Positions 7,663-16,449 of a stretch of DNA of 64,000 nt are shown here, piece by piece; the first letter of the stretch is position 1; every line of letters begins with the position of its first letter. The notes beneath the pieces are model-generated. The model saw only the letters and a program-made list of their open reading frames with translations, ran no database searches and was not told the origin of the DNA. Made by a program: the position numbers and the translations under genes. Origin of the DNA: Variovorax dokdonensis (GTDB taxonomy: Bacteria; Pseudomonadota; Gammaproteobacteria; Burkholderiales; Burkholderiaceae_C); assembly GCF_030316895.1 (NCBI RefSeq), contig NZ_JASZYV010000004.1, positions 62,001 through 126,000 of the forward strand, written 5' to 3'.

Positions 7663-8235
7663 TTGACTCTGGCGGCGTCCTCCAAGCTATCGTGGTGGCG
7701 GTCGATGCCCCGGGGACGCCGAAAGATCTTGGGCACTCATCCCAAACAGACAGACCTGCTTGGCACCTTGGGCCGATGCAGTCAGTGACAACCATAGTCA
7801 TGTGAAATGGCCCCTTTGTCCCTGTCGAGTCCCTGTCTTCGGACGGCATTCCCGTCGATGCCTCCCGCCGTGTGACTTCATGCCATGTATGTCAAGCACC
7901 TCTTCGTCCACGCTAGGGACGCAGGGCTGACGCCCTGCGATTCATTTGAGGACGTTGTGCCCTTGTCCGCCACCGCTGCAGCAGTCAGTGTCGATAGACA
8001 GTCGTGCCCGTCATGTCGATGAGTCTCCCGTCGGCAACCCGTGGCTTCACTCTGGAGCCATCACCCAGCGCAACGGTCGGAGCGCGGGAAAAAACGCGCG
8101 CGCATTTTGTGGCATGGCGGCTTCGGGTCCGCACGTCCTCTGGGTGAGTTCATGCGCTCCTGCCAGCACCTGTCGGTCGCACCAGTTGCTGCTATTTCTG
8201 TCGGCATTCATCCGATGTGGGTAAATTCGCGAGCT
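7663..8235. other. gene-free stretch before the XRE gene
   Basis: No gene is supported here. The stretch contains a 7-bp stem with a 4-nt loop (GCAGGGC at 7921-7927, GCCCTGC at 7932-7938) followed by a weak T-containing run. The frame upstream of the XRE gene is open from 8041 but has no protein-like features before 8236. Confidence 0.4.
7921..7938. terminator. hairpin, possible weak terminator
   Basis: This is a perfect 7-bp GC-rich stem (GCAGGGC / GCCCTGC) with a TGAC loop. On the + strand it is followed by GATTCATTTG, which is a poor U-tract. There is no adjacent gene end, so its role is uncertain. Confidence 0.25.
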
Positions 8236-8664
8236 ATGACCAACATCGCATCTGTACTCAAGGCGGAGATTTCACGAATCGCTCGCAAGGAAATTCGCTC
8301 TGAACTCGATAACCTGAAGAAGGCCAGTTCGCAGCATCGACGTGCCCTTGCACAGCTCAAGCGCGAGGTAGCTGCCCTTCAGAAGCAACTCAGACGCGTG
8401 AGCAACGAGAAGTCAGCTGAATCCCGTGCAGCCAACGTCGCAAGTGCCGACGTTCCTAGGCGATTCAGTTCGACCAGGCTAGCTGCTCATAGAAAGAAGC
8501 TTGGCGTATCCGCAGTCACATATGGGAAGCTTGTCGGGATGTCCGGCGCCACCATCTACCTTTGGGAGCAGGGCAAGTCGAGGCCAAATCCAGAGCAATT
8601 GCAACGACTTTCAGTGGTCCGCGCCCTCGGAAAGCGCGCCGCACTTGAACTGGTCGAACGATAG
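8236..8664 (+). CDS. XRE-type regulator with coiled-coil N-terminus
   Basis: The ATG at 8236 gives 142 aa. Residues about 5-60 are a charged heptad-like helix (IARKEIRSELDNLKK, then ALAQLKREVAALQKQLRR) that should form a coiled coil. Residues about 80-135 hold an XRE/Cro-type helix-turn-helix (AAHRKKLGVSAVTYGKLVGMSGATIYLWEQGKSRP). This combination of a dimerising helix with a C-terminal HTH is seen in small regulators of accessory DNA. No toxin partner is visible on either side. Base composition matches the accessory block, which seems to end just after it. Confidence 0.72.
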   Translation: MTNIASVLKAEISRIARKEIRSELDNLKKASSQHRRALAQLKREVAALQKQLRRVSNEKSAESRAANVASADVPRRFSSTRLAAHRKKLGVSAVTYGKLVGMSGATIYLWEQGKSRPNPEQLQRLSVVRALGKRAALELVER

Positions 8665-8897
8665 GCGCCCGAGGACACGCACGCGAGCGTTTTGCAATTG
8701 GCGGCTGGCCCGCCACAAATGAGCCTGCTGCGCAGCGAGAGTGGTCCCTCCCCGGACCTGCCTGTAACATCGTTGATCGATCAGCCTGCAGGCTCCTCGT
8801 GGACGTCCGGACAGCGCTAGTGACCGGACTTCTTATGGGGACCGGCTGTAGGTCCGCAAACGCTGCATTCCCGCAGCTCCATCCGCCCAAGCGCTAT

Positions 8898-11321
8898 CTA
8901 GCGCGCAGCTTGTGCTTCAGGAAACTTCCATCGGCCGTCGAGGATTTCCGCGCGCGGTCGGTACAGGCGCACCATGTAATTCCAGCCGCGAGTGATCGGC
9001 AAACAGTTGACCGTCTTGGCTTCGCAGCCACCGAACTGGATGTTCACCGACCCGTCTGCTTCTTTCTTCGCGGTGATGTTGTTCATCGTATAGGCATCGA
9101 ACGAGTTCTTCTGATAATAGCCCCGTGCGTCGTACACGCTGACAGACCAGAAGCCGTCAACGGGCACCTCACGCGCTGTCAGCTTGTAGATCGTCTTGCC
9201 GTCGTTGCCGGCCGGCACAACGCTGAGGTAGACCGCGTCCTTGTCCGGGTTGCCGCCCCACGCGGACGCTGCCCCCATCAAGTAGCGCACGGGATCGACC
9301 TCCGCCTTGCTGCCAAACATGCGGTTCTTGTCCGGCAGCGTGTCAGCGAGCACGACCAGCGCATCACGCACCTTCTTCTGGCTCGCTGCATCCCAGCGCG
9401 GAATCTCAAAGCTACCCGTCGCCTGCTGCTGCACCTTGACCGAATCCTGCAGGGCGCGCACCTTCGCCAGATCCTGCGCGTCGTTGGGGTCTACCAGCAG
9501 GCGAATGGCGGCCACGAAGTAGCGCGTGCCCATGCTCGCCCGGTCAAAGGTGTAGCTGCCGGGCTTGTAGTGAACGCCATGGGTGTACTGGTCTTCGTCC
9601 ATGACCTGCATCGACATGAAGCGCGAGCCCGGGTCGGGCAGGGTGATGGTCACCGGACCTGCATCCAGGTCGAAGACGCCGGCGGAGTAGAGGGTGTCGC
9701 GGTTCAGGCGCACCACGGTCTGCTTGTCCAGGGGTGCCACGTTTCGCGTGTGGTCGAATTTGCCAAACCCGCCGTTCTTGACGATGCCGGCAAAGTACAG
9801 GTCCGATTCCGCGCGGGCGAAATTCTCCACGGTCACCCGCTGAGCTGCAGTGGAAGCCTTGGCCGCGCTTTCGGCAACCCGCGCGCCCACGCGCTGGAGC
9901 GGGGGCTGTTTCCAGCGGCCGTCCAGTGCTTCCTGCTTGGGCCAGTACAGGCGCATCGCCGCCCAGAACGGCCCTTTGGGCGCGGGCAGCCAATTCGACT
10001 CCAAGTCCTTTCCGGGCGACTCGTTCTGCAAGTAGAGCGTGATACCTCCATCCGCATCGCGCTTCAGGTCGGGCAGCATGGCTGAGTTGATGAGATAGCG
10101 GTTGAGCGGATTGGCGACCAGCAGGCTCTCCGGGAGGCCGTACATCGTGACCGACCAGAAGGCATTGACCGGGGGAAGCTTACCGGGCGCAAAGCGCAGC
10201 ACATATCGCTCGCGCGAGGCGTCCAGCGCCTGGCCCTTCGAGTCCACGAAATACGCCGGGTACATCGCCTCTTCCTTCGAGTTGCCATAGATGCCGAAGG
10301 CAGCCGATGCCATGCGGACCAGGTAGTCGTTCTTCAGGAATTTGCGGGTGCCGAAGCCATCGGAGGACGTCCGCTTGCCGGTATCGATCTGCTCGGTCTT
10401 GAACCGGTCCAGGGCTTGCCACGCATCGGCCATGCCTTCTTCCACGGCTTGTCGCTGTTGCGGCGTCAGGCGATCGGCATTGAACGGCTGGCCGGGCACG
10501 ATGCCGATTCGCGCAAAGCGCGCGCGCAGTGCCGTCTCGCTTGGATGCGTGGGCGCGAACTGCAGCAGGAAGTTCAGTTCGTCGAAAAAGCGGATCGAGC
10601 TTCGCTGCTCCTTCGCCGAAAGGGGTTCGAAGTAGTCGATGGCGGGCGCCGCGCCCGGCGCGCTCTCGCCCAGAAAGGTTGACAAGGGCTGTACCTTGTA
10701 ACCTGCCTGGATGGTCTTCACGTTCCCAATGTCCTGCGGGCTCTTGAGCTGGGTGCGAACCAGCACGAAGGCCAACTCGGTTTCAGAGCGGATCACCTGC
10801 CGAATGCCTGCAGGCGCCTTGCCCTTCCAACCGGGACCAGCCAGCAGGTAGCTGCCGGCCTGTGTGCCGGTGGACCGGCTGCCCACGTAAGCGAAGTTGA
10901 AGGTGTAGAGGTCGATGAATTGCAGCGAGTAGTAGCGGTCCTTCTCGACGGCGGGCACTGTGATGACGAGGGGCTCGCTGCGAAGGTCGGCTCCTAGCTG
11001 CGAATAGGGGGTGTCGGAATTGGGCGTCTGGATTGCCTTGTCCTCGGGTGTGAACACCCGCCCCACGCTGTGAATCGTGTTCCACGGTGCCTTGAACTCG
11101 GGGTTGGCGCTGTCCACGAAGTACGAGTGCATCACGCGGTAGTTGTCCACAAGCGGAAAGCCGTAGATCGTCGCGTCCTTGGCTATGGCACGCATTTCCG
11201 CGGGAGCCACCTGCATAGGCTGTGGAGGCGCCGCGGCGCTCGCAGGGGCGGCCACGGCCTGCAGGCCGGTGACGCAGGCCGCCATGAAGCCTCGAAGAAG
11301 AATGTGTGACAGCTTGAGCAT
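8898..11321 (-). CDS. exported fused double DUF1254/DUF1214 protein
   Basis: The frame is open to 12014. The ATG at 11321 is chosen because it gives a signal peptide (MLKLSHILLRGFMAACVTG...ASA) and has GGAG/AAGG purines upstream. The product is 807 aa. Residues about 40-465 are a complete DUF1254 plus DUF1214 protein (TIYGFPLVDNYRVM, QTPNSDTPYSQL, FWSVTMYGLPESL, ending in ALDGRWKQP). A second such unit runs from about 497 (VVRLNRDTLYSAGVFDL, FWSVSVYDARGY, EILDGRWKFPE). These are normally two neighbouring genes. Here they form one polypeptide joined by an Ala-rich linker. The biochemical role of the family is unknown. It should be periplasmic. No operon partner is seen. Confidence 0.85.
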   Translation of the reverse strand: MLKLSHILLRGFMAACVTGLQAVAAPASAAAPPQPMQVAPAEMRAIAKDATIYGFPLVDNYRVMHSYFVDSANPEFKAPWNTIHSVGRVFTPEDKAIQTPNSDTPYSQLGADLRSEPLVITVPAVEKDRYYSLQFIDLYTFNFAYVGSRSTGTQAGSYLLAGPGWKGKAPAGIRQVIRSETELAFVLVRTQLKSPQDIGNVKTIQAGYKVQPLSTFLGESAPGAAPAIDYFEPLSAKEQRSSIRFFDELNFLLQFAPTHPSETALRARFARIGIVPGQPFNADRLTPQQRQAVEEGMADAWQALDRFKTEQIDTGKRTSSDGFGTRKFLKNDYLVRMASAAFGIYGNSKEEAMYPAYFVDSKGQALDASRERYVLRFAPGKLPPVNAFWSVTMYGLPESLLVANPLNRYLINSAMLPDLKRDADGGITLYLQNESPGKDLESNWLPAPKGPFWAAMRLYWPKQEALDGRWKQPPLQRVGARVAESAAKASTAAQRVTVENFARAESDLYFAGIVKNGGFGKFDHTRNVAPLDKQTVVRLNRDTLYSAGVFDLDAGPVTITLPDPGSRFMSMQVMDEDQYTHGVHYKPGSYTFDRASMGTRYFVAAIRLLVDPNDAQDLAKVRALQDSVKVQQQATGSFEIPRWDAASQKKVRDALVVLADTLPDKNRMFGSKAEVDPVRYLMGAASAWGGNPDKDAVYLSVVPAGNDGKTIYKLTAREVPVDGFWSVSVYDARGYYQKNSFDAYTMNNITAKKEADGSVNIQFGGCEAKTVNCLPITRGWNYMVRLYRPRAEILDGRWKFPEAQAAR

Positions 11322-11722
11322 GTTGCCTTCAATCTCCAAGAATTGGTGGATTGGCTGACCGGGCGCAACGGAGTCGATCTGGCGGGCAGCCGCCTTCTCG
11401 AAGCCCGCGCCCACATCGCTGTCGAAGTGTCCCATTTTTTCGTAGCGGCAAAGCTTGCCTTTTGGCGCAGCCGAAAGTGCTCGAATGTTCGCTTCAGCGG
11501 GTCGCGAAGCCAAACGACCACCGAGTCGTTGGAACCGTGCATGCCAGTACTGGGGGCTGGAACGAAGGTCGACATCGAAGCATCTGCAACGAGGCTCGCA
11601 GACCTTGCGCCAGATCAACTTGGCTACGAAGAGTAGGCCAACAATCAAGGACTTCACGCGACGCAAGTTGTCGACTTCGTTTGGATGCGTCCGCATGACG
11701 CAATCACCCTCAAGAGGCAGGA
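11322..11722. other. gene-free stretch between divergent genes
   Basis: This separates the leftward DUF1254 gene from the rightward 236-aa gene and should hold both promoters. Frames on both strands here are shadows without family patterns. No operator palindrome or clear -35/-10 pair was identified by eye. Confidence 0.4.
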
Positions 11723-12433
11723 ATGGGACCAAAAGATGCGCTGATCGCCGGGCTCGGACTTCTTGGTGCGACATTGGGCTTTGCAGGAGATGCGGCAACG
11801 GATGCCATGACCGCTGCGTACAAGCCATATCGAATCGCACTCTTTCGAACCAACAGCAAGTCGCAGGTCGAATCCGAAGTCGCGATCGTCCAAGCCGCCC
11901 AGGCTTGGCGCGACCTGGTCTTGAAGTTCTCGAAGAATCCGCCTCCGCCTTATGACCGCGACGCCGATTTCGGCAAAGCGCTGACCGACGTGGACGCCGT
12001 GTATGCAAGGGCAACCGCCGAAATCAATGAGCAGAAACTGACCGAAGCCCACGAAACGCTTGAGAAAGTCCGTGATCTGCTGGCTGAAATCCGTCGGCGC
12101 AACAACGTGATCGTCTATAGCGACCACATGAATGCGTACCACGCGGAGATGGAGCAGCTGTTGACTCAAGGGCCCAAGTGGGCGAGCCAGACGCAGGGCT
12201 TTTATTTGCTCATGGAGAAGCTTGGAAGCATGGAGTACCTTGCTGCGCGCTTGCGATCCGAAGCCCCGCCGGAAGTCACCTCTGACGCGGCTTTCGCCCC
12301 GGCCATGAAGTTGGTCGAACAATCTTTGGCGGGCCTTCGTGAAGCCGTCTTGGCGCAAGACGCAACGCGTGTTCGCGAGGCCTTGTCGAAGGTCAAGGGG
12401 CCTTACAGCCAGCTGTTCCTTAAGTTTGGTTGA
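11723..12433 (+). CDS. helical hypothetical protein, 236 aa
   Basis: The product starts MGPKDALIAGLGLLGATLGFAGDAA, a possible signal peptide or anchor without a clear cleavage site. The rest is predominantly helical, with a four-helix-bundle feel: a long amphipathic helix KLTEAHETLEKVRDLLAEIRR, then YSDHMNAYHAEMEQLL, and a closing VKGPYSQLFLKFG that I have seen at the end of small exported conserved proteins. His and Met residues in the YSDHMNAYHAEM stretch could bind metal or haem, but this is speculative. No operon partner; a DUF1330 gene follows after 140 nt. Confidence 0.65.
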   Translation: MGPKDALIAGLGLLGATLGFAGDAATDAMTAAYKPYRIALFRTNSKSQVESEVAIVQAAQAWRDLVLKFSKNPPPPYDRDADFGKALTDVDAVYARATAEINEQKLTEAHETLEKVRDLLAEIRRRNNVIVYSDHMNAYHAEMEQLLTQGPKWASQTQGFYLLMEKLGSMEYLAARLRSEAPPEVTSDAAFAPAMKLVEQSLAGLREAVLAQDATRVREALSKVKGPYSQLFLKFG

Positions 12434-12573
12434 CCGCCTCGCATCGCTGACGGCGGCCCTCAAGTTCAGATCTTCCGGCCCTGAGTGTCCGCAATCTGAC
12501 AGTCAGTCGCCGGTCGACGGCACGCGCAATCTATTCAACAATGCGGGTCGCATCGTCCTGAACAGGAGCACGC

Positions 12574-12861
12574 ATGGCAGCCTACCTATTGGTTGACATT
12601 GATGTCACCGACCCTCTTTTGTACGACGAGTATCGAGCGCAGGTTCCCGCGCTCATCGCCGCCCAAGGAGGTCGCTACCTGGTTCGCGGAGGGGCCGTTG
12701 CAGTTCTTGAAGGGACGTGGCAGCCCAAGCGGACAGTCGTTCTAGAGTTCCCGAACATGGAGGCGCTTCGGGCTTTCTGGGAGGACCCGGCGTATCAGCC
12801 GCTTCGCGCCGTCCGCGAGCGCGCCGCCAAGTCAAACTTGGTCGCTGTTGAGGGTGTTTGA
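12574..12861 (+). CDS. DUF1330 family protein
   Basis: This 95-aa product has a ferredoxin-like alpha/beta fold typical of DUF1330 in the dimeric alpha-beta barrel group. Visible elements are the first strand AAYLLVDIDVTDP, then YDEYRAQVPALIAAQGGRYLVRGG, WQPKRTVVLEFPNMEALRAFW and a final AYQPLRAVRERAAKSNLVAVEGV. Length is normal for the family. The biochemical function is not known. It is followed 24 nt later by a YCII-type protein of the same fold class, so the two may be cotranscribed. Confidence 0.85.
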   Translation: MAAYLLVDIDVTDPLLYDEYRAQVPALIAAQGGRYLVRGGAVAVLEGTWQPKRTVVLEFPNMEALRAFWEDPAYQPLRAVRERAAKSNLVAVEGV

Positions 12862-12885
12862 GAAGCGGATTGCGAGGAAATTGCC

Positions 12886-13218
12886 ATGCCGAAGTTTTTG
12901 ACCATCGGATACGGCGATGAGGCTGGGTACAACCGTACGCCTGCGGCCGTCCGCGACGCAGCCCATGCGCACGATGCCAAACTGCGTGAGCAAGGCGCCC
13001 TGATCGGCATCGCCGGAAAGCCGGTGCAAGTGCGAAACCCAAAAGCGGAAGGATTGGAAACGACCGAGGGGCCGTTCATGTCTTCGTCCTTGCCGGTTGC
13101 GGGCTTCGCAGTCCTGGAGGCCGATGATCTGGACGCAGCCATTGCCCTGGTCTCAAAAACACCTTGCGCCGTGGCTTTCGGAGTGGTCGAGGTCTGGCCA
13201 CTGGAACTTCCGCCCTGA
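12886..13218 (+). CDS. YCII-related domain protein
   Basis: The 110-aa product starts MPKFLTIGYGDEAGYNR and contains the YCII/DGPF-type pattern AHDAKLREQGALIGIAGKPVQVRN, then TTEGPFMSSSLPVAGFAVLEADDLDAAIALVSKTP. Family members are small dimeric alpha/beta proteins, some being dehalogenase-like or accessory to sigma factors. The ones of this type have no defined role. It starts 24 nt after the DUF1330 gene. No ECF sigma factor, the usual partner of DGPF proteins, is adjacent. Confidence 0.85.
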   Translation: MPKFLTIGYGDEAGYNRTPAAVRDAAHAHDAKLREQGALIGIAGKPVQVRNPKAEGLETTEGPFMSSSLPVAGFAVLEADDLDAAIALVSKTPCAVAFGVVEVWPLELPP

Positions 13219-13537
13219 CGTTCTGGCCATAGCCTCGGGCGATCGCGACAACGCGACAACGCCACAACGCGGCGACACGGCGCGCCTCAGCGCCGCACAG
13301 ACACGCCCGCATCGATGGTCCCGAACACCTCGACGCTCGACTTTCGGCTTTCGGTGCCAGGCGAGCCTCCTGAAGAAGAGGCACAAGCGCTCAGCGTGCA
13401 GACGACGAGCGCGCAGAAAATTGATCTCAATCCGTTCTCCCAGACGTTGACACTGGGTATTTGGGACTCAGCGATGAGACCAAGGTTCCCGATCCCCGCG
13501 CACTTCGGGTAAAGGTGCGGGCAGCGACAATCCCCTC
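13219..13537. other. gene-free stretch with short tandem repeats
   Basis: No gene is supported. The left part has three tandem 8-bp units (13245-13268) and a GC-rich CGGCGCGCC...GGCGCCG-type inverted arrangement near 13272-13296. The rest has no clear structure. It should contain the promoter of the XRE-M16 pair. Confidence 0.4.
13245..13268. repeat. three tandem 8-bp units
   Basis: GCGACAAC at 13245-13252 and 13253-13260 is followed by GCCACAAC at 13261-13268, one mismatch. A partial further copy (GCGGCGAC) comes next. It is a short, probably slippage-generated repeat in an intergenic region. No functional role is visible. Confidence 0.5.
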
Positions 13538-13795
13538 ATGACCAAAGGAAAGCGCATCTCGGCGGACATCGGTGGCGATGCCCTGGACTCGATTCGGGAA
13601 CTCGGTGTCGCGGCCAGGCTGGCGCGGACGGCGGCTGGGGAAGGTCAGGCCGCGGCGGCGGCGCGCCTGGGGGTGCATGTCCAAACCATCGGACGCATCG
13701 AGGCGGGGGAGCCCGGCGTTGCCGTCGGGCACGTGCTGGGTTTGCTGGCGCTCTATGGCATCGGCGTGAAGCCGCAGCAGCCGGGGGACCGCTGA
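13538..13795 (+). CDS. small XRE-type regulator
   Basis: The 85-aa product is essentially one helix-turn-helix domain: RELGVAARLARTAAGEGQAAAAARLGVHVQTIGRIEAGEPGVAVGHVLGLLALYGI. This matches HipB-like or antitoxin-like XRE proteins, where a GEPGV loop and a leading LG-x-x-x-R-x-AR are common. The ATG of the M16 peptidase begins 3 nt after its stop, so the two are cotranscribed. No HipA-type kinase follows. It may regulate its own operon. Confidence 0.75.
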   Translation: MTKGKRISADIGGDALDSIRELGVAARLARTAAGEGQAAAAARLGVHVQTIGRIEAGEPGVAVGHVLGLLALYGIGVKPQQPGDR

Positions 13796-13798
13796 GCC

Positions 13799-15118
13799 AT
13801 GGGCTTGCTGTCTACAGGGCACACCACCATCACCCTTCGCACACTTGCGAACGGGGTGCGGCTGCTCGCCATTCCCATGCCCCACGTGCAGAGTGCCAGT
13901 GTGGGCGTGTTCCTGCGCGTTGGCTCCCGTGATGAAACCCCGGCAACGAATGGCATTGGCCATGTCCTCGAGCACATGGCGTTCAAGGGGACCACCACCC
14001 GTACCGTGCAGGCCATCAACCTGGACGCGGAGCGGCTGGGCGCGGACGTCAACGCGTTCACCAGCAAGGACACCACCGCCTACTTCATGACCGGCCTGGG
14101 CCGACACGCAGGGCATCTGCTGCGCATGACGGCCGACATCGTCCTGAACAGCACCTTCCCCGAAGCCGAGCTTCAGCGGGAGCTGGACGTGATCCGCCAC
14201 GAAGCCATCGAATACGACGAGGACCCGGAGGACGCTTCCAGCGATCTGCTCGACCGCGCTGTCTGGGGCGATCACCCGATGGGCATGCCGGTGATCGGCA
14301 CGGTCGGGAACATTGAAGGCTTTACTCGGGAGGATCTGGTGCGGCATGTCCGGTCCTACCACGTCGCGGAAAACACCGTCGTCGCGGCAGCCGGCAACTT
14401 CGATGTCGAGGCCTGGTTGGCCCTGGCCGAAGAACTCTTTTGCGCGATGCCATCGGCTTCTTTGCCGGTGCCGCAGGCGCCAGAGCCTGCCAAGTACAGG
14501 GGGTTGGCCGTGGCCCGGCGCTATTCGCAGGTGTCGCAGGTCTTCGTGAACATTGCCTACCCACTGTCGCCTGCGCGGGCTGATGAAATCAAGCAGCAGC
14601 GCTGGCGCCTTGCGGCGTCACTGGCTGTCAACCTGTTTGGAGGCGGGATGTCGGCGCCCCTGGTTGACCGAGTCCGCGAGCAACTCGGCCTGGCCTACAC
14701 GGCGCATTCGCTCATGGACACCGGGGACGTCTGGGCCAACTTCGTCATTCATGCGGTCACCACCCCAGACAAGCTCGACGAACTGGTGTCGTCGACGGCC
14801 AGCTTGCTGCGTGAGCAGGCCACCAAGATCGAAGCGGTACAACTGGAGCGGGCCAAGAACCAACTGATCGTGTCGCGTGTGCGTGCCGGAGAACGGACCT
14901 ACGTGGCGATGGAACAGGCCGTCGAGGAACTCTTCGCCTGCGGAACCGTGACGCCCACAGCCGATGCGATTGCAGCCATCGAAGACATCGGTGCAGCAGA
15001 GGTGCAAGCAGTCTTCGAGCGAATGCTGGCCAACCCTCCGGCGGTGGCGATTGCTGGCAAGGGCGTCAGCGCGCGAACGGCGAAGCAGTTGGCAGCGCGC
15101 CTTGCCGCCGCTGGCTGA
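13799..15118 (+). CDS. M16 family zinc peptidase, PqqL/MPP-like
   Basis: The 439-aa product has the inverted zinc motif H55-V-L-E58-H59 with the third ligand Glu135 (RHEAIEYDED), exactly 76 residues downstream as in active M16B peptidases. The N-terminal domain (about 10-200) is followed by the C-terminal domain, with a GGGMSAPLVDRVREQLGLAY stretch that corresponds to the substrate-binding Arg/Tyr region. There is no signal peptide, so it is probably cytoplasmic. Members degrade small peptides or process leader peptides. It follows a small XRE gene by 3 nt, which is unusual context. Confidence 0.9.
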   Translation: MGLLSTGHTTITLRTLANGVRLLAIPMPHVQSASVGVFLRVGSRDETPATNGIGHVLEHMAFKGTTTRTVQAINLDAERLGADVNAFTSKDTTAYFMTGLGRHAGHLLRMTADIVLNSTFPEAELQRELDVIRHEAIEYDEDPEDASSDLLDRAVWGDHPMGMPVIGTVGNIEGFTREDLVRHVRSYHVAENTVVAAAGNFDVEAWLALAEELFCAMPSASLPVPQAPEPAKYRGLAVARRYSQVSQVFVNIAYPLSPARADEIKQQRWRLAASLAVNLFGGGMSAPLVDRVREQLGLAYTAHSLMDTGDVWANFVIHAVTTPDKLDELVSSTASLLREQATKIEAVQLERAKNQLIVSRVRAGERTYVAMEQAVEELFACGTVTPTADAIAAIEDIGAAEVQAVFERMLANPPAVAIAGKGVSARTAKQLAARLAAAG

Positions 15119-15184
15119 CAACGGATCGAGGTAGACCTGCTCACATCCTATTTCTGGAGCGGCGAGGCCATCCGCAGTCGAAGC

Positions 15185-15841
15185 GTGAGCGATGTCGTGT
15201 TGTCGGGCATGGTGGATGTGCCTGTGCCTCCCGCGCGTCTCATCGCCGATTGGGAGAGGGAGGCATCCTCGCGCTTGGGCCTGGAACCCGGCGATGTCGA
15301 GGCACTGCCGTTAGCGCGGACACGCGCGCGTTGGCCCGACTACGAATGCTGCGTGCAGGCCGTGGCCGATTGGGCGTGCGCGCTCGGACTGCCTGGGGTG
15401 CCTGGCTCCAGCGACGTCGCGCTCATGGCCTGCCGCGGTGCAAGGTACCACCATGACGGCGCGCAATATGGGGGCATGGCCTTCTGCAATCTCTTCCTGA
15501 CAGAGGACAAGGGCCTGGACTTGCACTTTCCATTTGCAGGCCATCGAATTCCTCTCACCCGGGGCACGGCTGTGATCTTCGATACCGGCCAACCTCACGC
15601 CGTGGTTCCACGCAACAGCAGCGGCTTTCGTGCGGACGACTTCGGTTCCGACAAGGACTGCACGCAGGTGTTTCTGACCTGGGAGCTTCCCATCGAAGAT
15701 GCCAATGTTGGGCGCGCACTTCAGGTCAACTTCGACATCGACCCGACGACTTCGCTGCAGCTGACTGACGAGCAACTTTGGCTGAACGGCGCACCGGCCA
15801 CTTTGTGCCCTGACTCTGGTCGGTGGCGCAAAGTCGATTAG
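15185..15841 (+). CDS. 2OG-Fe(II) oxygenase-like protein
   Basis: The GTG at 15185 gives 218 aa. An ATG eight codons in is an alternative start. The core has H89-H-D91 (an HxD metal motif), then a strand-rich stretch FCNLFLTEDKGLDLHF, RGTAVIFDTGQPHAVVPR with the second His138 and Arg143. This is the order expected for a 2-oxoglutarate/Fe(II)-dependent jelly-roll oxygenase. The substrate is unknown. It is followed after 16 nt by a DUF427 gene and could share its transcript. I am confident of the fold class but not of activity. Confidence 0.7.
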   Translation: MSDVVLSGMVDVPVPPARLIADWEREASSRLGLEPGDVEALPLARTRARWPDYECCVQAVADWACALGLPGVPGSSDVALMACRGARYHHDGAQYGGMAFCNLFLTEDKGLDLHFPFAGHRIPLTRGTAVIFDTGQPHAVVPRNSSGFRADDFGSDKDCTQVFLTWELPIEDANVGRALQVNFDIDPTTSLQLTDEQLWLNGAPATLCPDSGRWRKVD

Positions 15842-15857
15842 CCAGGAAGAATCCCGC

Positions 15858-16430
15858 ATGACCTCCGAACGAGAGATCGCCGAAGAGATCGCGCGGCTCC
15901 AACGAGCACGCGCGCAGTGGCGCCATGTGGGCGATGCCCGCCCACCATTCGCGCAAGCGCCGGGGCCCGGTCAGGAATCGGTGTGGGACTACCCGCGCCC
16001 GCCCCGCATCGAGGCCGACCGGCGCGAGATCGTCGTGCGCAGTGGCGAGGTGGAAATCGCACGTACCCGAAGCGCGTTGCGGCTACTCGAAACCGCCAGC
16101 CCGCCGACCTTCTACCTGCCGCGAGCCGATGTGCAAGCCGATGCGTTGATCCCGGCCACAGGCACTTCGCATTGCGAGTGGAAAGGCGAGGCGCACTACT
16201 TGACCGTCATCGCGGGCACGCGGCGCTTCGAAGCGGCGGCTTGGTTCTACCCTCAGCCTGAACTCACGTTCGCGGCATTGCGCAATCACGTCGCGTTCTA
16301 TCCGCAGGACCTCGAGTGCCTGGTCGATGGTGTTCGCGCGTTGCCGCAGCCGGGTCGCTTCTACGCCGGCTGGATCACGCCCGAACTCGTCGGCCCGTTC
16401 AAGGGCGAGCCCGGCTCGTCAGCGTGGTGA
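15858..16430 (+). CDS. DUF427 family protein
   Basis: This 190-aa product has the DUF427 pattern: WDYPRPPRIEADRREIVVRSGEVEIARTRSALRLLET, FYLPRADV, TSHCEWKGEAHYLTV and a closing AWFYPQP...LRNHVAFYPQDLECLVDG. Members are small single-domain proteins of unknown function, often next to oxidoreductases. It follows the 2OG-like gene by 16 nt on the same strand and ends close to a convergent MAPEG gene. Confidence 0.9.
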   Translation: MTSEREIAEEIARLQRARAQWRHVGDARPPFAQAPGPGQESVWDYPRPPRIEADRREIVVRSGEVEIARTRSALRLLETASPPTFYLPRADVQADALIPATGTSHCEWKGEAHYLTVIAGTRRFEAAAWFYPQPELTFAALRNHVAFYPQDLECLVDGVRALPQPGRFYAGWITPELVGPFKGEPGSSAW

Positions 16431-16449
16431 TGCGCACACCAGCGCCCGT

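Noticed and set aside
8799..10085. Plus-strand frame of 428 codons
   Set aside because: It lies opposite the DUF1254/DUF1214 gene and contains only His/Arg/Val-rich mirror sequence.
13427..14362. Minus-strand frame of 311 codons
   Set aside because: It overlaps the XRE and M16 genes, which have complete motifs. The mirror frame has no family pattern.
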